Shown: positions 1 to 6,648 of the stretch, piece by piece
Layout of the letters: every line of letters starts with the position of its first letter
Numbering within the stretch: the first letter of the stretch is position 1
Source: an uncultured Muribaculaceae bacterium
GTDB taxonomy: Bacteria > Bacteroidota > Bacteroidia > Bacteroidales > Muribaculaceae
Assembly (NCBI GenBank): GCA_905209725.1
Contig: CAJLTZ010000091.1
Span: forward strand, 1 to 8,927
DNA length: 8,927 nucleotides
Reading direction: 5' to 3'
Position numbers and translations under genes: made by a program
The notes under the pieces: model-generated
Told to the model about the DNA's origin: nothing
Seen by the model: the letters and a program-made list of their open reading frames with translations, nothing else
Databases searched by the model: none

Positions 1-37
1 CCTCGGTGTCCAGCCATAGCCATGTTCATCGACCTAC

Positions 38-60
38 CCCTATGAATAATGTAGGTTAGA
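38..60. repeat. Left copy of a 23-bp perfect inverted repeat
   Basis: This sequence is the exact reverse complement of positions 8822-8844; identity stops at base 37 and base 61. The two copies face each other across 8.76 kb. The TAG stop codon of the truncated brxL (40-42, minus strand) lies inside it. On this side an extra dyad is visible, ACCTAC at 32-37 against GTAGGT at 51-56, which the right copy lacks. No recombinase or transposase gene is visible in the window, and I see no target-site duplication outside the repeats. The arrangement fits a recombination site of an invertible segment (tyrosine or serine recombinase type) better than transposon ends, but this is inference. Confidence 0.85.
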
Positions 61-1710
61 ACGGCAATAATTGACGGCCTCCTTTAACTCGTCATTGATT
101 ACACTGCCGCTTCCGAAGCCGGTGTGGGTAAATTTACCGTTGCCCGACATCACCTGAAGGTCAAGACGAACAAGACCCATGTTTCCGTCACCTCCGGGCT
201 GAGTGGCAATTCCATACAGCGATCCGGGTTGCAATTCTCCCTCGGGAATGAGTGCAGAGCCTCCGTTTTCGGGTGTGGCTACGAAATGCTCTTCTCCATC
301 TTCAAGGTCGATGTAGCTGAAATGAACGTCGTAGAACTCAAGTCCTCCGAGTTTTTTTAACTGCTCCTTGATGCGGCGACGTCCTACAAGGGCATATTCA
401 AGGCAAAGACGGACATCTTCTTTGCCGAAATTCCCGTCAGGGAATAGGAGTTTCAGCAGACCGCTGACTGTCTTCTTCACAGCAATCACGTCTCGCTGAT
501 TGAGATCCTTGCCGAGACGGAAATATCTGGTTATGGCATCGCTGAAATTGCGTTTGCGCAATTCGCGAAGACATTCCGAGAAGTAGTCAGAAATAAATCC
601 GTAAGAATCAGTGAAAAATTCCGGGCGCATTTTAGGAATCTCCCAACCGGGGAGATAATGATGGAATCGGTCAAAGAAAGCCGTGTCAATCATCTCCTTC
701 GGGAATGGCGCGAGAAGGTGGCTTACCTTTACAAGGTTCTCGATACTGCCATTGATATTGCCAACAAACACCATCGAGGCATTGGCGTTGATGCTCTCCT
801 TACCACGGCTAAACGAGCCGTTAGCCATATATCCCTTCATTATCTGAATGCCGTCCTTGTCCTTCATATTAATGCCGGCGACTTCATCGAAAGCAACTAC
901 ATCCCATGTGCCGACCAAACCCACAGTATGGCGTCCCATATTGTAAAACAGGTTGGCAACTGTGGTCTGCCCTCCGGAAATCAGAATGGAGTATGGTGAC
1001 AGCTCATCATAGACATACGACTTGCCGGTGCCTCGCGGTCCCAACTCACAGATATTATAGTTGTTCTCTACGAAAGGAATCATTCGGGCGACAAGATGCC
1101 AACGCACTTTAGGTTCAAGGTTAGTCGGTTCCATGCCGACACTCCGGCATATTACTTCAATCCACTCATCAAGCGTGAAATTCCGGCGATGGTCGATGAA
1201 GTCCTGCAAATCTGTCGAAGGCATCTGAATCGGCTTCAGCGACTCGATTTGAAACGGGCTTGTCTTCGACGATTCATCATAGTTGTAGGTGATTTCAAGA
1301 ATGCACCATATACCGCCGCAGAGCAGTTTCTCATACTTGCGTACATAGTCGTCATCGAGATGAATACCCCGCAAACCTATATTGAAAATATCACATTGGT
1401 ATGAATCGGTTCTTTCGTTCAGCTTTGCCGTAACCTTGTCGATGATTTTATAATGGCCGCGTTCGCGAATCAGCGACTTCACCTTCTCGGCTTCGTCAGG
1501 ACGCACATAGTTGTTGGCAAGAACCTTCTTCACCATCTGCATACCCTGTTGTATCTCCTCCTCATTGTCAGAGGCACAGTACATCCCAAGCAGATATTCC
1601 AACACATAGCTTGGAACATTTGCCCCTTCCTTTATATTTTTTGTCAAGTCTTTACGGACAACTTTGCCGCCGTAGCACTCGTTTAATTTTCTATCCAATT
1701 CGTCCATCAT
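40..1710 (-). CDS. brxL: BrxL, BREX AAA+ Lon-like protein, C-terminally truncated
   Basis: BrxL is the AAA+ ring ATPase of type 1 BREX phage defence; family members bind DNA and end in a Lon-protease-like domain. This copy has 556 residues against roughly 670-690 for the family. Visible in order are an N-terminal BrxL-specific region (about 1-200), a Walker A motif GPRGTGKS (224-231), a Walker B motif VVAFDE (271-276), a sensor-1-like FVGNIN (315-320), the DRFHHYLPGW segment (347-356), and the start of the C-terminal domain (about 485-550). The frame then ends in SNLHYS-stop inside the 23-bp inverted repeat, so the body of the Lon-like domain is missing. It starts 5 bases after the pglZ stop, with AAGGA just ahead of two consecutive ATG codons; the second (1707) has the more usual spacing. 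It is surely co-transcribed with pglZ. The ATPase core looks intact, so a shortened but partly active protein is possible. Confidence 0.9.
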   Translation of the reverse strand: MMDELDRKLNECYGGKVVRKDLTKNIKEGANVPSYVLEYLLGMYCASDNEEEIQQGMQMVKKVLANNYVRPDEAEKVKSLIRERGHYKIIDKVTAKLNERTDSYQCDIFNIGLRGIHLDDDYVRKYEKLLCGGIWCILEITYNYDESSKTSPFQIESLKPIQMPSTDLQDFIDHRRNFTLDEWIEVICRSVGMEPTNLEPKVRWHLVARMIPFVENNYNICELGPRGTGKSYVYDELSPYSILISGGQTTVANLFYNMGRHTVGLVGTWDVVAFDEVAGINMKDKDGIQIMKGYMANGSFSRGKESINANASMVFVGNINGSIENLVKVSHLLAPFPKEMIDTAFFDRFHHYLPGWEIPKMRPEFFTDSYGFISDYFSECLRELRKRNFSDAITRYFRLGKDLNQRDVIAVKKTVSGLLKLLFPDGNFGKEDVRLCLEYALVGRRRIKEQLKKLGGLEFYDVHFSYIDLEDGEEHFVATPENGGSALIPEGELQPGSLYGIATQPGGDGNMGLVRLDLQVMSGNGKFTHTGFGSGSVINDELKEAVNYCRSNLHYS

Positions 1711-1715
1711 AGTCC

Positions 1716-4208
1716 TTAGAATTCAGCTTGGAACATTACGCTTACCTTATATGGTATCTCCTTATAGAGTGAGAAATGGTCGGAATTCGGCACCTTCTTT
1801 TCAAGACGAAGGGCGACTGTCTGACCATTAAGACTGAACAGCTGGCTGCGGAATATGAACCCGTGCTTCTGTTCGCGCTGGGTCGATTCATTACTTTGGC
1901 TGTCGAATGTCAGTGTCACACTGTCAGAAAGAAGATTTCCTTCTTCATCGTAAAAACCGGCTTTGATTGTTATACCTTTAACTTTCTCGCTGACCGGCTC
2001 CGTCTGATAGAAGCCGATTACCTGATTGTTGGTGGTGATACGCGAATTGCGGTTGAGCACTTCCACGTCAACCTCGCTTACGTCACGAGACTTCTTGATA
2101 TTGATATGGAGCACCGGCACGACAACCTCCTGAAGCATCGACCCGCCATGAACAAATCGGCTTCCGGAGCCTTGCTTGCGTATTCGGTTCAATCCTTTTG
2201 CAGTCTGGATCATCATGCCCGCTTTAAGCCCAACTTTGTCGCTTTCCCATGTTTTAACGGCGTTGCCGGGTTGCAGGCCTTTGCCTATTACAAAGCGGCG
2301 CGAATCAGCCAACGTTTCTCCCATTACTCGGAAATCGGTGAAATCAGATTCGTCAAGTTGTTCGTTCTGATATATATAGCCGTGGTCGGAAGTGACCAGC
2401 ACATGATAGCCGTTGGCATTGCGCACTTTCTCTATCATCTGCACTATATGCTCAATTTCCTCATCGGTAGCCTTGAACACTTTCCCCTCGGAGACCTTGT
2501 CATCGCCGGTCTTGTCTATGATATTGCTATAGATGTAAATCAAGTCGTAATCCTTGAAAAAGGTCTTAGGCTGAGGAGTATTCAGAAAATCCTCGGCTGT
2601 CATCGCAATGCTTTTGGCAAGTCGGTTTGCAAGCACCTTCTTGCGTGATTCTGTTCCCTTCGTGCTAATGCCGTCGGCAAAGACTTCATCGCTCATCTTC
2701 TCGTAAGAAAGGACGTTATTGGGAAGCAAAGCCGCCATACCGAGCTGAGTATAAGATGGCAGAGTGGAATACATCGCCGGTTTCATGGTCGGTGCCATAC
2801 GGCTTATTCCGGCCACGCGCTGCTCGACTTCCACCATTGTCTCATAGCGGAGTGCATCACAGATTATGACGAAGAGCTTTGATTTTTCCAATATCGGCTT
2901 TGCATATTGGGTAAAGAAGAATCGTTGGGCTGTAAATCCTTCAATGCCCCATTTCTCCATACTATCTACCATAGGCTGCCATTTGTTAGCCAGTTGCAAC
3001 AAATAGCCGTTGGTGTAGACGCGCTGAACCATTTCCGTGACCGGAGCCAGCAGGTCCGGGCCTTCCGCCTGACCGGCTTCTCGGAAATAGTGGCGATAGT
3101 GCATATCTATCTTATATAGTTCCTGTGTGTAGAGTCTGAATCCGTCGGAAGCAGAGTTGATGATAAGTCCCGGCATCTTCCGGTCAATGTCTTCCACCAT
3201 TCTGCGCACCTCCAACAGTGCTTTGATTGTATGAGCTGCCTTTTCGAAGAATATCTTGTTCTCCCGTTGCTCTACTATGTCTTCCATTTTCTCCACCGTC
3301 ATGGTAGAATTTAACACCTCTCGCTGGAGATGCTGCGCTATGAAGACATCTATCAATGGGAACGTCTCAATCCGTGCGAGCTTTTCAAGCGGATAATTCT
3401 GAACGAGATTGGCGATGCTCAATTCTGTCTGGAGCTTGGTTGCCCACTGCTTATATAGCTCAACGTAGCGGTTGCTGTCGCGCCAGTCGCGCATGAAGAT
3501 GGAGGCTTCTGCCGACAATCCGGATTGGTTGCCGTGTGGGTCAAGGTCATGCATAAACAGGGCTATGAGCAAGTCCTTGATAGCTCGGATTCCCTTATAT
3601 CCAATTGATTTTTCAATAAGAACCCAATAAGCCTCGGCGAGATTATACTTTTCTAATTTCTCCTGTATCTCGGTTTTATCTTCAATCGCTTCCGAAGCAA
3701 GAGCATAGATGAGCTGGTCGAAATGAGGGTCTGTCTTACAGGTGATGGCAAGCATCTGGAGTTCGATGGAATCAGCATCCATCGTCTGACAGTTTCTCAT
3801 CACAAGCCGGTCGCGATTTTCTTTCTGTGAGAAGAAATCCTTATGTCCGGCTATTATTCTGTCTTTCAACTCAACTGGGATATTGCATTCCACCGCATAT
3901 AGCGTTCGCATATTGGCTGCAAATGGCAGCGACTGCACTTGCAGGTCGAGAAGCCAGTTGTCCTCATCAGGCGGACAGGCGTGAGGACTGTATATAAGCC
4001 AGCCCCGCTCCGGTTGAGGAGACGTCAGAATATGATGTTTGACTGAGAACGGATTGCCATCCACAACCACACTTTCTATTCCCGGCAGACTGAGAGAGGC
4101 AGCAAACTCTTGCATCTGACCACCCTCGTCATACCAGAATATCATCCTGCGGCGTTCAATCAAATCGTTTAATGCCGCCTCTACCTTCTGTCTCGTTGAG
4201 TCATTCAT
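1716..4208 (-). CDS. pglZ: PglZ (BrxZ), BREX alkaline-phosphatase-superfamily protein
   Basis: PglZ is the signature protein of BREX systems and belongs to the alkaline phosphatase superfamily; in the cytoplasm it works with BrxC and the PglX methyltransferase in phage exclusion and host methylation. The 830-residue length is normal for the type 1 (type A) subfamily. The N-terminal 400 residues are the long helical family-specific region, and the phosphatase core follows. Visible core motifs are FVIICDALRYE (446-456) with the metal-binding Asp, STLPSYTQLG (481-490), YSNIIDKTGDD (560-570), VTSDHGYIY (605-613) and RFVHGGSMLQE (684-694), then a C-terminal beta-rich tail. No key residue looks lost. 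The ATG at 4208 is preceded in frame by a TAA about 30 bases upstream, so the start cannot lie much farther out. The start codon sits inside the third of three 42-bp repeats and overlaps the stop of a possible 24-residue leader peptide (ATGA). Confidence 0.93.
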   Translation of the reverse strand: MNDSTRQKVEAALNDLIERRRMIFWYDEGGQMQEFAASLSLPGIESVVVDGNPFSVKHHILTSPQPERGWLIYSPHACPPDEDNWLLDLQVQSLPFAANMRTLYAVECNIPVELKDRIIAGHKDFFSQKENRDRLVMRNCQTMDADSIELQMLAITCKTDPHFDQLIYALASEAIEDKTEIQEKLEKYNLAEAYWVLIEKSIGYKGIRAIKDLLIALFMHDLDPHGNQSGLSAEASIFMRDWRDSNRYVELYKQWATKLQTELSIANLVQNYPLEKLARIETFPLIDVFIAQHLQREVLNSTMTVEKMEDIVEQRENKIFFEKAAHTIKALLEVRRMVEDIDRKMPGLIINSASDGFRLYTQELYKIDMHYRHYFREAGQAEGPDLLAPVTEMVQRVYTNGYLLQLANKWQPMVDSMEKWGIEGFTAQRFFFTQYAKPILEKSKLFVIICDALRYETMVEVEQRVAGISRMAPTMKPAMYSTLPSYTQLGMAALLPNNVLSYEKMSDEVFADGISTKGTESRKKVLANRLAKSIAMTAEDFLNTPQPKTFFKDYDLIYIYSNIIDKTGDDKVSEGKVFKATDEEIEHIVQMIEKVRNANGYHVLVTSDHGYIYQNEQLDESDFTDFRVMGETLADSRRFVIGKGLQPGNAVKTWESDKVGLKAGMMIQTAKGLNRIRKQGSGSRFVHGGSMLQEVVVPVLHINIKKSRDVSEVDVEVLNRNSRITTNNQVIGFYQTEPVSEKVKGITIKAGFYDEEGNLLSDSVTLTFDSQSNESTQREQKHGFIFRSQLFSLNGQTVALRLEKKVPNSDHFSLYKEIPYKVSVMFQAEF

Positions 4209-4321
4209 GTGTTCGCGATTTTGATTTTTTTGAACATATTATCTCTGATGTGTTCACGATTCGCGGTTTTCTTGAACATGTCACGACGTATATGTTCATG
4301 ATCACACTATTTATTGAACTA
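4196..4321 (-). repeat. Three degenerate 42-bp tandem repeats before pglZ
   Basis: On the minus strand the units are 4321-4280, 4279-4238 and 4237-4196. The third is one base short and overlaps the pglZ start; the first overlaps the Fic stop codon. Each unit begins with GTTCAA and carries a GAACA about 23 bases later, so each also contains the dyad TGTTC-N17/18-GAACA (4210-4236, 4251-4278, and 4293-4320 with one mismatch). In the shared frame the units read FNK-stop-CDHEHIRRD, FKKTANREHIRDN and FKKIKIANT. The repeats could be a coding array, a set of operators spaced four helical turns apart, or both. Confidence 0.75.
4205..4279 (-). CDS. Possible 24-residue leader peptide overlapping the pglZ start
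   Basis: An ATG at 4279 opens a short frame that reads MFKKTANREHIRDN and then MFKKIKIANT, a tandem duplication of the same MFKK module, and ends at a TGA sharing ATGA with the pglZ start. Such an overlap is the classic geometry for translational coupling. In favour: the EHIR core shared with the preceding unit is kept by synonymous codons (CAT/CAC for His, ATA/ATC for Ile, CGT/AGA for Arg). Against: it is very short, has no visible Shine-Dalgarno, and the preceding unit carries an in-frame TAG. I do not recognise the peptide. Confidence 0.3.
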   Translation of the reverse strand: MFKKTANREHIRDNMFKKIKIANT

Positions 4322-5465
4322 AACCGCTAACAGATTCAACAATATCAGTTTTCGTATCGGGATGATAGTTCTGAGCCATAAACAATCCCATTAAAGCTGA
4401 GTTGATATAGTAGTTGCTTCGACCCATCTTTACTTTTTCGAGAAGACCGGCATCAACTATCATATCAAGATACTTAGCTGCCGTTACTCGATTGACCATC
4501 ATGTCTTTCTCTAAAAATTCAATTTTTGTATATGGATGGAAGAATAGGTTATTCAGAAGTTCATGCCGATATTGCTTCCCAAATTTAGGGCGAAGTATTG
4601 CCTTGAATTCAGCCATCAGCTTGGATATACCTTTGACCAGACGGGTAGTTTCGATTGCTGTTTCTTCAATACCCTTTAGCATGAACAGAATCCACGCTTC
4701 CCATTCCGCTGCATTATCTTCATTCTTGTCTCTGATTGCCTGAATCAGACGATAATATTCTCCTTTGTTATGTGTAATATAGCGACTAAGATAAAGAATA
4801 GGCAAATCAAGACATCCAGTCAGTACAAGATACAAGACGCAAATGATGCGTCCGGTTCTGCCATTTCCATCATAGAATGGATGTATACTTTCGAACTGAT
4901 GATGGATGATAGCCAACTTGATAAGAGGGTCCAATTCGGAAAGACTGTCATCGTTGATAAAGCGTTCCAGATTATCCATCAATTCCAATATTGTCTGCTT
5001 ATCTTGGGGAGGAGTGTAGACGGTCTTCCCGTCCGAGCGTTTCAATGCTGTGCCGGGCACACTTCGGAAACCAGCTGAGTTATGCTCAAGCATCTTCTGG
5101 ATTTCCTTGATTACTGAAGAAGTCAGCACTCCTTTCTCCTTGACAAGGTGAAAACCATGCTGTAGCGCTTCTCTATAGTTGAGAACCTCTTTTGTAGCGG
5201 CATTAGCAACAAAATTTGAAAACGACTCCGCAGCTCCTTGATAAAGGTCATCCTGAGTTGTTACAATGTTCTCAACCTCAGAACTATCCTTTGCTTCCTG
5301 TAAAGTCAGGGTACTGACAAGTATATTCTCATTAGGTATAGTCAAAGCAACACCTTTCAACTCAGCCAAACGGCGGTTAGCCTGATTGAGTTGTTTGAGA
5401 ACAGCCTTAGTCTCCAGGTCATACGAGAGTGGCAGATGTGGAATTCTATAGTCGCTCATAAGCAT
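4311..5465 (-). CDS. Fic-domain protein with C-terminal winged helix
   Basis: Fic enzymes usually transfer AMP to a target protein hydroxyl. From the ATG at 5465 (384 residues) the order is an N-terminal Fic_N region with the PHLPLSYDLETKAVLKQL stretch, the inhibitory motif SSEVEN (about residues 61-66; matches the S/T-x3-E-G/N self-inhibition motif), the flap near TVYTPP, the catalytic signature HPFYDGNGRTGR (about 195-206) with all key His, Asp, Asn and Arg residues present, and a C-terminal winged-helix-like region (about 300-375). An in-frame TTG exists at 5486, but it coincides with a good promoter -7 box; the ATGs at 5465 (GAAAGA six bases upstream) or 5459 are better starts. It lies 102 bases ahead of pglZ on the same strand and is probably the first gene of this transcript. 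Its role in BREX is unknown; it may be a regulator, an effector or a passenger. The inhibitory motif predicts an enzyme kept off by default. Confidence 0.88.
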   Translation of the reverse strand: MLMSDYRIPHLPLSYDLETKAVLKQLNQANRRLAELKGVALTIPNENILVSTLTLQEAKDSSEVENIVTTQDDLYQGAAESFSNFVANAATKEVLNYREALQHGFHLVKEKGVLTSSVIKEIQKMLEHNSAGFRSVPGTALKRSDGKTVYTPPQDKQTILELMDNLERFINDDSLSELDPLIKLAIIHHQFESIHPFYDGNGRTGRIICVLYLVLTGCLDLPILYLSRYITHNKGEYYRLIQAIRDKNEDNAAEWEAWILFMLKGIEETAIETTRLVKGISKLMAEFKAILRPKFGKQYRHELLNNLFFHPYTKIEFLEKDMMVNRVTAAKYLDMIVDAGLLEKVKMGRSNYYINSALMGLFMAQNYHPDTKTDIVESVSGLVQ

Positions 5466-5483
5466 CGATATTCTTTCAGAATA

Positions 5484-5491
5484 CAAAAATA
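5484..5491 (-). promoter_or_regulatory. Putative Bacteroides-type -7 box for the fic-pglZ-brxL transcript
   Basis: On the minus strand this reads TATTTTTG, a full match to the Bacteroides TAnnTTTG -7 element. A start of transcription about 7 bases downstream would leave a leader of only 10-20 bases before the ATG at 5465 or 5459. No TTTG -33 element is visible at the expected distance, so the call is modest. Confidence 0.35.
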
Positions 5492-5554
5492 ATCATAATT
5501 TCTGAGAGCCCGATTTATTATGCTTTATAACATAGTTTTATTTCTGATAAATCT

Positions 5555-5586
5555 CTTGCACAAATTAAAAATAAATCATAATTTTG
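5555..5586 (+). promoter_or_regulatory. Putative Bacteroides-type promoter for the structured RNA region
   Basis: CTTG at 5555-5558 (three of four bases of the TTTG -33 element) is followed after 20 bases by TAATTTTG at 5579-5586, a full match to TAnnTTTG. Spacing is within the 19-21 bases usual in Bacteroides. Predicted transcription starts near 5592, just where the sequence changes from AT-rich spacer to GC-richer structured sequence. It is divergent from the fic promoter, about 90 bases away. Confidence 0.55.
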
Positions 5587-5591
5587 TGATT

Positions 5592-5975
5592 GCAGACCGC
5601 AATGCAGACCACGCCAGCTGGGAGAGGTTCTTCCGAATCAAACTCCGGTCTGGGGTTGAGCGGAGCGGGATGTATCGAGGACGCGAATAGTCGCGTACGG
5701 ATTGACATACATAGAAAGCGTTTATCCGCGCTGATTCTTGACACTCTGAAATGTCTCGCAAACTTTCATATTCTTGTCAAGGGTTGAGCAACGGTAGATG
5801 CCCGTGGTAATGTAATTATCCTGCATTCGGCATGATATTTCGGGAGAAATGAAGCCGGATGCATAGATTGCATATACTGGCGTGGGCTTCTGGCGTTGCC
5901 GTCCGACAAGAATAGGGCAATGCGAGAAGCCTCAGAGTGTAGGACGGCAACCGATACAGATTCCTGCGCTTTTTT
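5592..5975 (+). ncRNA. Candidate structured non-coding RNA or long 5' leader
   Basis: No convincing gene lies between 5492 and 6024; frames open on either strand are short and un-protein-like. Instead there are many helices. ATGTAT 5670-5675 pairs with ATACAT 5707-5712 around a 6-bp hairpin (5681-5686/5691-5696). 5823-5831 pairs with 5854-5862, enclosing ATTTC-GGGA-GAAAT (5837-5850), a GNRA-type tetraloop. 5854-5863 alternatively pairs with 5869-5881. 5884-5891 pairs with 5925-5932 and 5893-5900 with 5916-5923. 5895-5904 alternatively pairs with 5942-5951 (10 bp), or its GUCC loop part can form a pseudoknot. The internal wobble pairs I found (5827/5858, 5857/5878, 5895/5921) are all G-U on the plus strand and would be A-C on the minus, which points to a plus-strand RNA. 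T6 at 5970-5975 may mark the 3' end. Function unknown; it could be a free RNA or a leader that attenuates the operon at 6025. Confidence 0.45.
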
Positions 5976-6024
5976 GTTTACTGACCTAACGCCAAAGAGG
6001 GGAGTCCAGTGGCATGAGTAATTT

Positions 6025-6648
6025 ATGAAGAATGTCTTTTTTAAGCCTTGGATCGGCAAGGATTATGACTCCGGCGGCATTTTCGGTAAAAAGATCCTTG
6101 CATTGGGTGAAGCTCACGTATGCGGCAAGGGATGCAAGGATTGCGGTAAAGTAGAGAATGCCGAAGAATGCGCCGACTTTACCTCAAAGAACTGTATCGA
6201 AGTGCTTCTCAAAGGAGAAACGGCTGACTGGACCGGAACCATGCGCAAGTTCGAACGCTCTCTTGTGAACCATGAAACCGATATTGAGGAAAGCAATCAA
6301 ATATGGAATTCCATCGCCTTTTACAATTATGTTCAGAAGGCGCAGGATGCATCGCGTATAGCCCCCGAATGGGTTGATTTCCGCAATTCAGACAAAGCAT
6401 TTTTCGAGGTGATCGATGAACTGTGTCCCGACCTGATGTTGGTTTGGGGAGTAACGCGCATGTATGACAACCTTCCCGGCGGCGACCGCTGGCGCAAGGG
6501 AGAAACTCTTGTCATTGAAGATTCCGAAGTAAAGAATGGATATTACCGTCTTTCCGACGGTAAAGAGACACGAGTCCTGTGGCTATACCACCCATCCGCA
6601 GGTTACTCTTGGGATTGGTGGCATAAGGTAATAAAAACTGAGCTATGA
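6025..6648 (+). CDS. Uracil-DNA-glycosylase-like family protein
   Basis: The 207-residue protein looks like a distant member of the uracil-DNA glycosylase fold, known mostly as hypothetical proteins in Bacteroidetes. Visible are an opening GKKILALGEAH (21-31) in the place of the glycosylase substrate-loop motif, NSIAFYNYVQ (95-104), DLMLVWG (136-142), and a late HPS (189-191), the family's hallmark distal motif. A cysteine cluster follows the first motif: C33-x3-C37-x2-C40, then C49 and C57, which could hold a metal or an iron-sulfur cluster. No classical catalytic motif (GQDPY) is seen, so base excision activity is not assured. It is the first gene of a three-gene operon; its stop overlaps the next start (ATGA). 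No consensus promoter or Shine-Dalgarno is visible in the 50 bases upstream, and an ATG at 6014 leads at once to a stop, so 6025 is the start. The family call is from memory of motifs only. Confidence 0.6.
   Translation: MKNVFFKPWIGKDYDSGGIFGKKILALGEAHVCGKGCKDCGKVENAEECADFTSKNCIEVLLKGETADWTGTMRKFERSLVNHETDIEESNQIWNSIAFYNYVQKAQDASRIAPEWVDFRNSDKAFFEVIDELCPDLMLVWGVTRMYDNLPGGDRWRKGETLVIEDSEVKNGYYRLSDGKETRVLWLYHPSAGYSWDWWHKVIKTEL

Noticed and set aside
1..37. Possible minus-strand start MNMAMAGHR just beyond brxL, preceded by a G-rich stretch
   Set aside because: Only about ten codons are visible before the edge; it does not resemble the BrxL Lon-like domain in any frame.
1776..2648. Plus-strand open frame of 290 codons
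   Set aside because: It lies wholly inside pglZ on the opposite strand and has no recognisable domain; a shadow of the real gene.
5590..5787. Plus-strand 65-codon frame and minus-strand 61-codon frame in the gap
   Set aside because: Both cover the RNA hairpins, have un-protein-like composition and no domain; better explained by the structured RNA.
5805..5818. Partial internal resemblance to the 23-bp repeat (TAATGTAATTAT)
   Set aside because: Only about 7 consecutive bases match; expected by chance in AT-rich sequence.
5766..6059. Minus-strand open frame of 97 codons across the structured region and the start of the UDG-like gene
   Set aside because: It overlaps the helices and the 6025 start and resembles an artefactual translation of a non-coding repeat; no domain or ribosome site is seen.
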